DNA of 64,000 bases from Myxococcales bacterium (GTDB lineage Bacteria > Myxococcota_A > Polyangia > Fen-1088): positions 1 through 64,000 of the forward strand of contig JANXXE010000113.1 of the NCBI GenBank assembly GCA_025350815.1, written 5' to 3'. Every line of letters begins with the position of its first letter. Positions within the stretch are counted from its first letter, which is position 1. The notes beneath the pieces are model-generated. The model did not search any database. It was not told the origin of the DNA and saw only the letters and a program-made list of their open reading frames with translations. The translations under genes were made by a program, and so were the position numbers. Below are positions 10,063-19,023 of the stretch, piece after piece.

Positions 10063-11304
10063 GTGAAGGCGCGGACGAAAATCGTCACCCTGATGATCGC
10101 CCTGAGCGTCATCAGCTACCTGGATCGCCGCGTACTGGTGTCCGCCGCTCCGACATTGATGAAGCAATTCGGCATCTCCGAGCCGCAGATGGGCGACATC
10201 TTTTCGGCGTTCTTGATCGCATACACGCTGTTCATGATTCCGGGTGGCTGGCTGGCGGATCGATTTGGACCACGCCGCGTGCTGACCGTCATGGGCGTGG
10301 CAACCGCGTTGTTCACGGGGCTAAGCGCGGTAGCGGGCCGTCCCGGCCTGGGGACCTACCTGGGCGTGGTGCCGGCGTTCATGTTGATACGGTTTGTCCT
10401 GGGCGCATTCACCGCGCCTTTGTACCCGGCGTGCGCGCGGTTGACGGCGAACTGGATTCCCGCACCCAAAAGAGCCGGCGTTCAGGGTCTGATCATCGCG
10501 GGCGCGCCGCTCGGTAGTGCACTGACGCCGCTGGTGGTGGTGTGGTTGGTGCAGACCTCGGGTTGGCAGGCATCCCTGGTCCTGGCGATGGCGGTAACCG
10601 GGGTTGCGGCGTGGCTGTGGCACCACGTCGTTCGCGACACGCCCGGCGAGCCGCCCCAGACGGCGCAGGCTGACCACGACACGAAGACCGCACAAGCGCC
10701 CGCCGGCTGGCGGCAATTGCTGACGAACCGCCAATTCGTGCTGCTGACGGCCAGTTACTTCGCGTTGAACTACTTCGAATACATCTTCTTCTACTGGATG
10801 GATTATTACTTCGCGACCGTCCGCAAGGTCCCGGCCACCGAGGCCGCTGTTTATACGACGTCGCTGTTCGTGACCATGATGATCATGACTCCGCTGGCGG
10901 GATGGGTGGCGGATCGTCTGGCCGTCAGGTGGGGCAACCACGCCAGCCGCCGCGTCGTCGCGGTCGTGGGTATGGCCACCAGCGCCGTGTTGCTGCTGCT
11001 GGGAACGCGCATGGACAGCCCGGTCGTCGTGGCGGCCTTTTTCGCGTTGGCGCTGGGCTTTGCATCGGGATCCGAAGGACCCTTCTGGGCGTCGGCCATC
11101 GAGGCGGCAGGGCCCAATGCCGGCTCGGCCGGCGGGATCCTCAACGGCTTCGGCAATCTGGGCGGGGCCATCGCCCCGTGGCTGACGCCGCGAATCGCCG
11201 CGCGTTTTGGCTGGACGGCCGCCCTGTGTTTCGCCAGCGCCTTCGTCCTGGTCGGCGCGGCGGCCTGGGTGTTCATGACGCCGGCTAAGCGGCGCCGAAC
11301 CTGA
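10063..11304 (+). CDS. MFS transporter (ACS-like)
   Basis: 413 residues from GTG 10063, about twelve membrane helices. The loop between helices 2 and 3 carries the MFS signature GGWLADRFGPRRVL, repeated in the second half as GWVADRLAVRWG. The N-terminal IALSVISYLDRRVL resembles the anion:cation symporter family, which imports organic anions such as hexuronates. It is divergent from the D-aminoacylase-type gene and may bring in its substrate (inference). Its last 20 bases overlap the 3' end of clpA on the other strand, so no room exists for a separate terminator. Confidence 0.88.
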   Translation: MKARTKIVTLMIALSVISYLDRRVLVSAAPTLMKQFGISEPQMGDIFSAFLIAYTLFMIPGGWLADRFGPRRVLTVMGVATALFTGLSAVAGRPGLGTYLGVVPAFMLIRFVLGAFTAPLYPACARLTANWIPAPKRAGVQGLIIAGAPLGSALTPLVVVWLVQTSGWQASLVLAMAVTGVAAWLWHHVVRDTPGEPPQTAQADHDTKTAQAPAGWRQLLTNRQFVLLTASYFALNYFEYIFFYWMDYYFATVRKVPATEAAVYTTSLFVTMMIMTPLAGWVADRLAVRWGNHASRRVVAVVGMATSAVLLLLGTRMDSPVVVAAFFALALGFASGSEGPFWASAIEAAGPNAGSAGGILNGFGNLGGAIAPWLTPRIAARFGWTAALCFASAFVLVGAAAWVFMTPAKRRRT

Positions 11305-13615
11305 ACGTCAGCTTGTCGGCACCGTCGACGGTTTCCAGGTCGACGGCGACAGTGCCCCCCGAGGCCAGTTTCCCGAACAGTAGTTCGTCGGTCAGCGGGC
11401 GTTTGACCTCGTCCTGAATCAGCCGGCCAAGCGGCCGGGCGCCGTTCATCGGATCGTAGCCCTTCTTCGCCAGGTACGCGCGCGCGGCGGGCGTGATGGT
11501 CACGACGACCTTGCGGTCGGCCAGTTGCTTGTCCAGCTCGCCCACGAATTTGTCGACGATCTGTCCCATGACGTTGGGATCGAGCGGCGCAAAGTCGATC
11601 TTGGCGTCCAGCCGGTTGCGGAATTCAGGCGAAAAGGCGCGCTTGAAGGCCTCGTCCGTGTCACCAAAGCGATCCGCTGAGCCAAAACCGGGCATGCGTT
11701 TCGACAGATCGCGGGCGCCCACATTGCTGGTCATGATCAGCACGACGTGGCGAAAATCCGAGCTTCGGCCGTTGTTGTCGGTCAGCGCGCCGTGGTCCAT
11801 CACCTGCAACAGGATGTTGAAAAGATCCGGGTGTGCCTTTTCGATCTCGTCCAGCAGCAAGACGGCGTGCGGGGTCTTGTGGATGGCATCCGTCAACAAG
11901 CCGCCCTGATCGAAGCCGACGTAGCCGGGTGGCGCGCCGATCAGGCGCGAGACTGTGTGCCGTTCCATGTATTCGGACATATCGAAGCGCAGGAAACCAA
12001 TGCCCAGAATCTCCGCGATTTGCTTGGCGAGTTCGGTCTTGCCGACGCCCGTCGGACCCGCGAAGACGAAGCTACCGATGGGCCGCGTGGGCGCGCCCAG
12101 TCCGGCGCGGTTCATGCGAATGGCCTGCGCCACGCGCGCAACGGCCAGATCCTGCCCGAATATGCGCGCCTTCAGATCGCTTTCAAGACTCTTGAGACGT
12201 TCGCGGTCGTCGGAAGCCACCCGCTTGGGCGGGATGCGGGCCATGGTCGCCAGCACGCGCTCGATGTCGCGCACGCGAACATGCCCCTTGCTGCCTTCCT
12301 TTCCACCTTTGCCACCTTTGCCACCTTCGCCACCTTCGCCACCTTCGCCACCTTCTTTGCGACTCAGCTTCAGCTTGGCGCCCGCCTCGTCCATCAGGTC
12401 GATGGCCTTGTCAGGCAGCCTGCGGTCGGCCATATGCCGCGACGACAGCTCGGCAGCGGCGCGCAGCGATTTGTCCGTATACTTCACGCCGTGAAAATCC
12501 TCGTAGCGTGAACGCAGACCGCGCAACACGGCGATGCTGTCCTCGATGCTGGGCTCGTTGACCTCGATGGGCTGAAAGCGCCGTGCCAGCGCCCGGTCCT
12601 TCTCGATGTAGGAACGGTATTCCTTGTGCGTGGTGGTGCCGATGCAACGCAGCCGCCCCGACGACAGCAGGGGCTTCAGCATGTTGGACGCATCCATTGA
12701 ACCGCCGGATGCGGCGCCGGCACCAACAATCATATGCAGCTCGTCGATGAAGACGACGGCGTTCTCCTGGCTTTCGATCGCCTTTAGCACCGCCTTGAAG
12801 CGCTCCTCGAAATCGCCGCGGTAACGCGTGCCCGCCACCAGGGCGCCCATGTCCAGGGCGTAGATCACCATGCCCTTCAGTGCGGCGGGCGCTTCGCCCA
12901 GCTCGATCCGGCGCGCCAGACCCTCGACGATCGCGGTCTTGCCGACGCCGGCGTCACCCAGGAACAGCGGGCTGTTCTTGCGTCGGCGCGCCAGAACGTG
13001 CAGCGCCCTTTCCACCTCGGCCCGTCGACCAATCAGGGGATCGATGTGCCCCGCCCTCGCGCGCTCGTTCAGGTTCACCGCGAACGCCGTCAACGGATCG
13101 GCGGGCGGCGCATCCTCGGCCCCGGCATCGCCCGCCGGGCCCGCCCCAGGAAATCCCGCGCCCGATCCCTGTTTGGCGGGCAATAACTTGGAAACCCCGT
13201 GCGACAGGTAGCTGACCACGTCCAGACGGCTGATGTCCTCTTCCTGCAGGAACGCCAGGGCGTGCGATTCGGTCTCGCTGAACAGCGCGACCAGGATATT
13301 GGGACCGTAAGCCTCGGTCTTGCCGGCACCCATCACATGGTTGATGGCCCTTTGCACCACGCGCGCAAAACCCAGCGTCGGCTGGGCGCGATCGCGCTCG
13401 CCTTCGGCCAACGGCTTGAGATCGGTGGTAAGGAATTTCTCCAGCTTGTCGCGCAGCCGCGGCAAGGATCCACCGCACTGCTTGATGGTGTCGGCCGTCT
13501 TGTCGTCGTCGAGCAACGCCAGCAGCAGGTGTTCGAGGCCCGAAAATTCGTGACCCCGTCGGGTGGCATCGTCGAGGGCGTTGCGAATGGCCTTTTCCAG
13601 TTCGGCGCTTAGCAT
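11285..13615 (-). CDS. clpA: ATP-dependent Clp protease ATP-binding subunit ClpA
   Basis: 776 residues from ATG 13615 (GAGGAG lies upstream; the frame continues 7 codons further). Clp N-domain residues 1-140; first AAA+ module with GDAGVGKT (220-227) and VVFIDELHM; second module with GPTGVGKTE (near 518) and LLLDEIEKAHPD. It unfolds substrates for ClpP. Between the modules, residues about 420-439 are a Gly/Glu/Lys repeat (GGEGGEGGEGGKGGKGG) that is not part of ordinary ClpA. The ClpP-docking loop, normally IGL or IGF, reads MPGFG. The gene overlaps clpS by 7 bases, the standard adaptor-unfoldase pair. It is convergent with the MFS gene. Identity is very secure; the two deviations are worth checking. 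Confidence 0.96.
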   Translation of the reverse strand: MLSAELEKAIRNALDDATRRGHEFSGLEHLLLALLDDDKTADTIKQCGGSLPRLRDKLEKFLTTDLKPLAEGERDRAQPTLGFARVVQRAINHVMGAGKTEAYGPNILVALFSETESHALAFLQEEDISRLDVVSYLSHGVSKLLPAKQGSGAGFPGAGPAGDAGAEDAPPADPLTAFAVNLNERARAGHIDPLIGRRAEVERALHVLARRRKNSPLFLGDAGVGKTAIVEGLARRIELGEAPAALKGMVIYALDMGALVAGTRYRGDFEERFKAVLKAIESQENAVVFIDELHMIVGAGAASGGSMDASNMLKPLLSSGRLRCIGTTTHKEYRSYIEKDRALARRFQPIEVNEPSIEDSIAVLRGLRSRYEDFHGVKYTDKSLRAAAELSSRHMADRRLPDKAIDLMDEAGAKLKLSRKEGGEGGEGGEGGKGGKGGKEGSKGHVRVRDIERVLATMARIPPKRVASDDRERLKSLESDLKARIFGQDLAVARVAQAIRMNRAGLGAPTRPIGSFVFAGPTGVGKTELAKQIAEILGIGFLRFDMSEYMERHTVSRLIGAPPGYVGFDQGGLLTDAIHKTPHAVLLLDEIEKAHPDLFNILLQVMDHGALTDNNGRSSDFRHVVLIMTSNVGARDLSKRMPGFGSADRFGDTDEAFKRAFSPEFRNRLDAKIDFAPLDPNVMGQIVDKFVGELDKQLADRKVVVTITPAARAYLAKKGYDPMNGARPLGRLIQDEVKRPLTDELLFGKLASGGTVAVDLETVDGADKLTFRFGAA
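12300..12357. repeat. 9-bp tandem repeat inside clpA
   Basis: About six copies of CCACCTTTG or CCACCTTCG in tandem, encoding Gly-Gly-Lys or Gly-Gly-Glu on the minus strand. The unit length keeps the reading frame, so slippage would lengthen or shorten the linker without breaking clpA. Confidence 0.9.
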
Positions 13616-13932
13616 TCTTGTCTCCTCAGCGAGCAACGCAGGGGCATCTCGTGCTCGCGGGCGAATCGGACGACCTGTCCAACCTTGGTTTCGGCCACAT
13701 CGAACGGGTAGACGCCAGCGACCCCGATGCCCTTGGTGTGCACGTGGATCATGATCTGCCGCGCCGAGGTCGGATCCTGGTGGAAGAACTTCATCAGGAC
13801 GTAGACCACGAATTCCTGGGTCGTGTAGTCATCGTTGTGCAACAAGACCTCGTACAAGGCCGGGCGTTCGACCCTGGTCTTGTCGAGGGTCGCCAGGTCA
13901 CGTTCCTTGAGGGGCTCGCGGTGATTGGCCAT
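13609..13932 (-). CDS. clpS: ATP-dependent Clp protease adaptor ClpS
   Basis: 107 residues, normal length. Contains the N-degron-binding fold: YEVLLHNDDYTTQEFVVYVL, the conserved region around MIHVHTKGIGVAGVY, and FAREHEMPLRC near the end. ClpS hands proteins with destabilising N-terminal residues to ClpA. The TAA at 13611-13609 overlaps the start of clpA, whose Shine-Dalgarno lies inside clpS, so the two are coupled. ATG 13932 is the only sensible start. Confidence 0.96.
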   Translation of the reverse strand: MANHREPLKERDLATLDKTRVERPALYEVLLHNDDYTTQEFVVYVLMKFFHQDPTSARQIMIHVHTKGIGVAGVYPFDVAETKVGQVVRFAREHEMPLRCSLRRQEC

Positions 13933-13974
13933 GGGCGCTGTCTTGTCTCTAGCTTGTCACGGCCGCCGGCGCCA

Positions 13975-14478
13975 TCAAGGAACCGTTGTTTCGAACGTGC
14001 CCTCGCTCAGCGTCAGCACCGGCGCACCGGCGCGTTCCAGGCGCACGTCCCGGAAATAGCCCGCCACCCGGCTGTCCCCGGGGATCGGCACGGCGTCGAA
14101 GGTGATGGAAGCAAAGTTCACCTCGGCTTCGATCGACAGCGCGGGAGGCGCGACATCCGAATCCTTGAACCCGTCCTCGGGACGGATACAGTAAAGCTCG
14201 ATGCCGCCCTCGGGCAAAGGGTCGACCGTATAGGTGCCGGGTGCGGCGACACGCGCGGCGTCGTACGACAGTCGAATCCCCATGAATCGATGGGTGCCGA
14301 CGATGACGGCGCGGATATCGACCCGCCCGGTGGCACTGCGCCTGGCCTGCGCTCGCTGGCGGAACTGGATCAGGGCGCCATCCGCCCATGAGCCACGGGC
14401 CGCCATGAATCCGGCGTCACCCGTGCAACCGGCCGATGCCACCGCGGCCAGTCCAAGAAACAATACCGCCCGCACCAC
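13975..14478 (-). CDS. Hypothetical lipoprotein
   Basis: 167 residues from GTG 14478 (GTG 14475 equally possible); the frame stays open further upstream but runs across the start of the divergent gene. A short signal peptide ends ASAGC, a good lipobox. The mature part has alternating hydrophobic strands (VDIRAVIVGTHRFMGIRLSY, GIELYCIRPEDGFKDSD, RVAGYFRDVRLERAGAP) and looks like a beta-rich domain. No family recognised. It lies just downstream of clpS-clpA orientation-wise, but starts divergently from the 869-residue protein with about 55 bases between starts, so that gap should hold both promoters. Confidence 0.65.
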   Translation of the reverse strand: MVRAVLFLGLAAVASAGCTGDAGFMAARGSWADGALIQFRQRAQARRSATGRVDIRAVIVGTHRFMGIRLSYDAARVAAPGTYTVDPLPEGGIELYCIRPEDGFKDSDVAPPALSIEAEVNFASITFDAVPIPGDSRVAGYFRDVRLERAGAPVLTLSEGTFETTVP

Positions 14479-14533
14479 CGGCAGTATGCCCCCATCCTCA
14501 AGCAAGGTGGCGACAAAGCCGATTGGAGTCGAT

Positions 14534-17143
14534 GTGTTGGAGCCATTCCTGCGGCGGCCCGTCCCGCTGATGGTGCTGATTTTCGCGCTGGGCGGCGGCC
14601 TGGCAGAACGGGGCGCGCAGGCCGCCGGTCCGACCGCGCTGCTGGCCGATCTCGCGGCAGCGCCAGCCCTGAGGCAAGAGGCCGCCGTCGTATCCCTGCT
14701 GATCCGATCACTGCTGGGTCCGGCCGAGCGAACCCCGACCACGCGCCGGGAGCTGGTGCTGGCGCTTGAGGCGATCGGCGCCACGGCCGCGCGCGAGGAT
14801 TTGTCGCTGGAGCCTGCGCTGGTTCCCCAGCTGGTTCAGAAATTGGGTGTCGATCGCATCTTCGTCGGGGCACTGAACGCCGAAGGCCGCCACTGGGTGG
14901 TCGAGGGTCAGGTTCTGGGACCGGACGGCAAGCGACTGGCGCGCATCGTGGCGCTGGGCGCCCCCGGCGACGTGTCGATCCTGGCGCGGCAGGTGGCACG
15001 GCGACTGGCCTACCGGATGGGCCTCGCCTTCGCCCTCGGGCCCGAAGTATCCGTCGGTCAGTTGCGCCCGTTCGCCAAGGCGTCGATGGCCTTGCTGGCG
15101 AACGATGCGACGCAGGCGGCGCGCGCACTCGGCTTCGCCGACCGAACGCTTGCGCCGCGGCTGTCCGCTGTGAGGGAGGTCGCCGATGCGATCTGGCTAA
15201 ACGACACCGTTCCCGCCGAACTGCGCATGCGCACGGCTCTTGTCGCCGGTAACAATGCCAGCGCGGCGGCCCTGGCGGACGGTGTCCTCAAGGACCACCC
15301 GGACAGCGCCTTCGCCCGTGCAACGAAGGTGCGGGCCCTGACGGTGTTGAAGAACTTCCGCGACGCGGAAGGCGAGTGGAAGAAGATCTCTGCGCCCGGG
15401 ACCCCGGACGAGTTGCACGGGTGGCTGGCTATTGCGGACAACGGCCTGCAGGCCGCGCAGCTCAAACCGAAGGACGTGGACGACGGCCAGATGATCGCGG
15501 CCGTCGCGGACAAGGACTTCGACGATGGTGCACGCGATGTGCTTGGGTACATGGCGCCGGCCGATCCCCACACATTCGGGTACGAACTGGAGGTGGCGGC
15601 CCTCAAGGCGGCCCAACGAATCGCCGCCCGAGATCCCGGTTTGGCGTCGGCCATCGCGACCCGCGCCCTGTGGGGTGGCACGGGTGTCGACGTGCGCGCG
15701 GCGCTGCCGCTGGTGCTGATCCCAGATCTCACGGGCAGCCAACTGGCCACAGTGAAAGCGCGCGCGGACGGTGCGGCCCTGGGATCGTCGCCCGACGGCC
15801 TGCGCATTGCCAAGGCCTTGCAACAGCGGATCGACATCATCAAGGAGATGCGCCTCGGCGGTCTGTCACCCTCGATCCCCAATCCGGAACCTCTGGTCGC
15901 CGAGTTGCGGGACCTGCTGGCGCGATTCGATGGACTGGTGGCGGGGGGATTTTCGCGCGCGCTGATCCTGGGTCGGACGGACAGCGGGCAGATGTTTCTG
16001 TGGCCGCTGGCGGTCAAACCGTACCGGCTGCACGACGGTCTTCTGATGACGCTTGTCGATGCGCCCTACGAATTGACCGTGGCACGTCCGCCCGCCGGCG
16101 GGGACACCATCGACGAAAGCGGGGCGACCGAAGGACGCCTGGCCGATCTGGCGGACGAAACGGGCGCCGACGTGGTGATTGTGCACCACGTGCGGCCCTG
16201 GGGCTTGAGCGCGGCCGTGGATCTGTTGCTGGTGGACCCGGCGACGAGAAAAAGCTTCACCGCCCAGGCCACCATGGGCGGCGGTTTGGCGGGACCGAAC
16301 GGCGCCCCGCTGGCCACGGCCGGCGTGCTGCTGGTGGTCCTGGCCATCACCCTGGTCATGCGGCGGATGCGCGGGCACATCGTGGTCCGCCTGCAAAGCG
16401 AATCGGAGGTGTCGGAAAGATTTCTATCGCTGTCGATCAGCCGATCACCCGTTTCCCCGGTTGTCAGCGACATCGCGACACACGTCACGGAGGTCAAGAA
16501 GATTGGGCCCCGCAAAACAGAACTCGGCGCGACCTTGATCGGACATCTGACCGAATTCCCGAAGGTCCCGACGGGGACCTGGTACGTGCATCTTTACGGG
16601 GTCTACCGGCGCGGCCGCGCGCAGCGAATCGCGGCAGGCGACACATTCACGCAGATGGTCGTCGTCAAACGGCGCAAGACCCTGTTCGTCGATTTCTCGC
16701 TGGCGGCGGTGAACGCGGAATTTCTGGTCACCGTGGTCGACGACAAGCTGGCGGTCGCGGGCTCGCGCATTTGGCTGGACGACGATGACGCGCACCCGGT
16801 GGTCACAGGCAAGAACGGTTCGGCGGTGATTGACGTTCCGCGGGGCAAACACGTCATCCACATCAGTGCGAAGGGCATGCACATCGAACGACCCTTCGAG
16901 GTGGTCAAGCTGAAGACGCACGAATTGCCGATCAATCTTGTGTGGGAACGCCGCGTGGAGGACGTCTCCCGCGCGCTTGAACAATCGGAGGAATACAAGG
17001 CGGCCCGGCGGGTCGGGGCCGAAGAGGTCGAAGAGGTCGAAGAGGTCAGTGAGGTCGTCGCCGAAGTCGAAGCGGAACTGCCCGAATCCGAAACACTGGT
17101 GGCCGAGGCGGAGGAACTACCCGCCGACGGTGATGCACGCTAA
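14534..17143 (+). CDS. Unrecognised large envelope protein with one internal membrane helix
   Basis: 869 residues from GTG 14534 (TTG 14537 also possible). The open frame extends 100 codons upstream, but that stretch is only the antisense of the lipoprotein gene. Hydrophobic signal at residues 8-30; a helical, Ala-rich region (about 40-480) with repeat-like helices reminiscent of TPR; a beta-rich region to about 590; a membrane helix at 593-611 (GVLLVVLAITLVMRRMR); then a 255-residue domain containing a PEGA or regulatory-domain-like segment (VTGKNGSAVIDVPRGKHVI). The tail repeats the acidic unit EEVEEVEEVSEVV. Probably anchored in the inner membrane with a large periplasmic part. No function can be assigned. 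Confidence 0.75.
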   Translation: MLEPFLRRPVPLMVLIFALGGGLAERGAQAAGPTALLADLAAAPALRQEAAVVSLLIRSLLGPAERTPTTRRELVLALEAIGATAAREDLSLEPALVPQLVQKLGVDRIFVGALNAEGRHWVVEGQVLGPDGKRLARIVALGAPGDVSILARQVARRLAYRMGLAFALGPEVSVGQLRPFAKASMALLANDATQAARALGFADRTLAPRLSAVREVADAIWLNDTVPAELRMRTALVAGNNASAAALADGVLKDHPDSAFARATKVRALTVLKNFRDAEGEWKKISAPGTPDELHGWLAIADNGLQAAQLKPKDVDDGQMIAAVADKDFDDGARDVLGYMAPADPHTFGYELEVAALKAAQRIAARDPGLASAIATRALWGGTGVDVRAALPLVLIPDLTGSQLATVKARADGAALGSSPDGLRIAKALQQRIDIIKEMRLGGLSPSIPNPEPLVAELRDLLARFDGLVAGGFSRALILGRTDSGQMFLWPLAVKPYRLHDGLLMTLVDAPYELTVARPPAGGDTIDESGATEGRLADLADETGADVVIVHHVRPWGLSAAVDLLLVDPATRKSFTAQATMGGGLAGPNGAPLATAGVLLVVLAITLVMRRMRGHIVVRLQSESEVSERFLSLSISRSPVSPVVSDIATHVTEVKKIGPRKTELGATLIGHLTEFPKVPTGTWYVHLYGVYRRGRAQRIAAGDTFTQMVVVKRRKTLFVDFSLAAVNAEFLVTVVDDKLAVAGSRIWLDDDDAHPVVTGKNGSAVIDVPRGKHVIHISAKGMHIERPFEVVKLKTHELPINLVWERRVEDVSRALEQSEEYKAARRVGAEEVEEVEEVSEVVAEVEAELPESETLVAEAEELPADGDAR

Positions 17144-17211
17144 GGACGTCCCTGGCGAACGTCCCGTGTGCCGCGATTGTCCCTCCTGTTCCTCTTGTCC
17201 CTCTTGGCGTC

Positions 17212-18825
17212 TCAGTTTCCAGCTGCGGCGTCCGGTGCAGCCCCGCCGACCGAGCAGATGGCCGCGCCGCCTTGCCCTGCGCAGCTGAGTCCCGCCTGAC
17301 AGGCCGTCACGCCTTGTCCGCCGCAACAAGGTTGTCCCTGACCGCCGCAGGCCGCGCACATCTGCGCCATACAACGCGCGCCGGCCGCACAGGCCATCGC
17401 CCCAAACCCGGCGCAGCAGGCCTGCCCAATGGCACCGCAGGGGCCGCAGGTGCCAGGAACGGCCATGCCTTGCGCCGTGTTGCGACCGGCACAACCAAGT
17501 CCCATGTTGCAAGTTCCACCGCCGCCCGCGCCGCAACAGGGCTGGCCCATGGCGCCGCACGTTGCGCACAGATCCCCGGCTGCCGCCAGGACGCAGCCTA
17601 CGCCAGCGGCCTGGCAAGCCATGGCGCCCCCGCCGCCGCCCGCGCAGCAAGCCTGGCCCGTGGTGCCGCAAGCGCCGCACATACCGGGTGTACCCATGGC
17701 CGCCGCGCGACCGCCGCAACCGAGGCCAGCGCCTGTGCACGATCCCGCGTTGTTGTTACCGCAACACACCTGCCCGCTGGCGCCACAGGTTCCGCACTTG
17801 GCGCCGCCGGCGGCGACGACGCAACCAAGGCCCGTCTGACAGGCCATGCCGCCACCTTGGCAACAATTCTGCCCCGCCTGGCCGCATGCCTGGCAGAGGC
17901 CGGCCATGCCGTTGGCCGCGCCCACGCAGCCCAGGCCGACACGGCAGTTTCCGCCCATGCAGCAAGCCTGATTCTCGGCACCGCAGGTGGACAGGCAGGT
18001 GCCCTGGCTGTTCTGACCACGGGGGTGATCGCAAGCCAACCCCGCGCTGCAAGTGTCATTGGCACAGCAGATCTTGCCGTCGGCGCCGCAGGCGACGCAC
18101 ATCGGGGCCGCCCCAGCGGCTGCGCCCGCCTGACAGGCACCCCCGGCGCTGCAAGAGCCGCCGTTGCAACAAGGCTGACCAACACCGCCGCACGCGCCGC
18201 ACGTGCCCGCCACGTTCTGCATGCCATTTTGCATCGGGGGTGCGATGCAACCCAGGCCCGTCACGCAGCGTTGCGCGTTCGACCCCTGACAGCAGTCCTG
18301 ACCCATGCCGCCGCAGGCGACACACATACCGCCGGCACAATGGAATCCGCTGGCGCTGCAGAACTGGCCGCCGCCGCCGACGCCGCCCATCGCGGCCCCG
18401 CAGCAAACCTGGTTCGCGCCACCGCACGACGCCCCGGCCGCCGTCGCGCAAGATCCCGCCGTGCACATGCCGCCGACGCCGTTGCCGGTGCAGGCCAGGC
18501 CGGCGCCGACGCAAACTCTGTTGCCGCCGCCCCCCGCCGCCGGAAGGCAGCAGCCGCCGGCCTTACAACTGGAACCCGCGCAACAAGGCTCGCCCGCATT
18601 GCCACAGGCCGCCACGCCGCCCGCACCCGCCGTGCCGCCGGCGCCCGTACCCGAGCCCGCCGTGCCGCCCGACCCCGTCGCGCCCGCCGTGCCCCCGCCC
18701 CCGTCGGACGCAGTCTTGGCACCCGAGCCGCAACCGAGGACCAGAACCAAGGCGGCCAGACAGCCAGCGGCGCGGTACCTGTGGGATTCACGAATTTGGC
18801 ACGATATTTTCGACGAAGTATTCAA
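17212..18825 (-). CDS. Cysteine-repeat lipoprotein
   Basis: 537 residues from TTG 18825. A signal peptide ends LVLVLGC, a good lipobox, followed by a Gly/Thr/Ala linker and then about a dozen cysteine-rich units of roughly 35-45 residues with the pattern C-x2-CG-x3-Q-x-CC-x(n)-C-x(4-6)-G-L-x-C, for example CGGVGQPCCNGGSC and CGACGTTGQACCAG. Spacing of the cysteines suggests disulfide-linked small knots displayed at the cell surface. Such repeat lipoproteins are typical of large-genome myxobacteria; function unknown. It is convergent with the 869-residue gene. Long open frames on the opposite strand here are artefacts of the GC-rich repeats. Confidence 0.8.
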   Translation of the reverse strand: MNTSSKISCQIRESHRYRAAGCLAALVLVLGCGSGAKTASDGGGGTAGATGSGGTAGSGTGAGGTAGAGGVAACGNAGEPCCAGSSCKAGGCCLPAAGGGGNRVCVGAGLACTGNGVGGMCTAGSCATAAGASCGGANQVCCGAAMGGVGGGGQFCSASGFHCAGGMCVACGGMGQDCCQGSNAQRCVTGLGCIAPPMQNGMQNVAGTCGACGGVGQPCCNGGSCSAGGACQAGAAAGAAPMCVACGADGKICCANDTCSAGLACDHPRGQNSQGTCLSTCGAENQACCMGGNCRVGLGCVGAANGMAGLCQACGQAGQNCCQGGGMACQTGLGCVVAAGGAKCGTCGASGQVCCGNNNAGSCTGAGLGCGGRAAAMGTPGMCGACGTTGQACCAGGGGGAMACQAAGVGCVLAAAGDLCATCGAMGQPCCGAGGGGTCNMGLGCAGRNTAQGMAVPGTCGPCGAIGQACCAGFGAMACAAGARCMAQMCAACGGQGQPCCGGQGVTACQAGLSCAGQGGAAICSVGGAAPDAAAGN

Positions 18826-18837
18826 AGGAGGCTCCTC
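18823..18837 (-). promoter_or_regulatory. Shine-Dalgarno plus TTG start of the Cys-repeat lipoprotein
   Basis: On the minus strand GAGGAG (18837-18832) precedes TTG (18825-18823) by 6 bases. No ATG or GTG lies between it and the signal peptide, so this pair fixes the start. Confidence 0.8.
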
Positions 18838-18940
18838 ACGCGATGTGCGATGGCCGGTTAGGGAGCCTGCCCCGGTGCGTTCGTCAAAAAAAAATGCAGG
18901 GGAAACCACCCGCGAATCGCGCCTTGTTGGTTGCCCGGCC

Positions 18941-18968
18941 GCGGTCACGCCATTGCGGTCACGCCATT
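18941..18968. repeat. 14-bp tandem duplication
   Basis: GCGGTCACGCCATT occurs twice in direct succession in the 198-base divergent spacer between the Cys-repeat lipoprotein and the Xaa-Pro peptidase gene. It may be a regulatory site or a simple slippage duplication. Apart from this and an A-run near 18888, nothing else is seen in the spacer. Confidence 0.7.
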
Positions 18969-19023
18969 GGTGGTGAGTGACCGCCGCCCGCGGGCGCCCC
19001 GCGCCTCGTCGTATACTGGGCGC

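Noticed and set aside
12300-12357. CRISPR-like array
   Set aside because: Repeat units are 9 bp with no spacers and are inside clpA; no cas gene is in the window.
14234-14533. Upstream extension of the 869-residue protein
   Set aside because: It is only the reverse of the divergent lipoprotein gene; the signal peptide begins at 14534.
17272-18980. Long plus-strand frames (529 and 472 codons) over the Cys-repeat gene
   Set aside because: They mirror the repeats of the real minus-strand gene, which has a lipobox and cysteine pattern.
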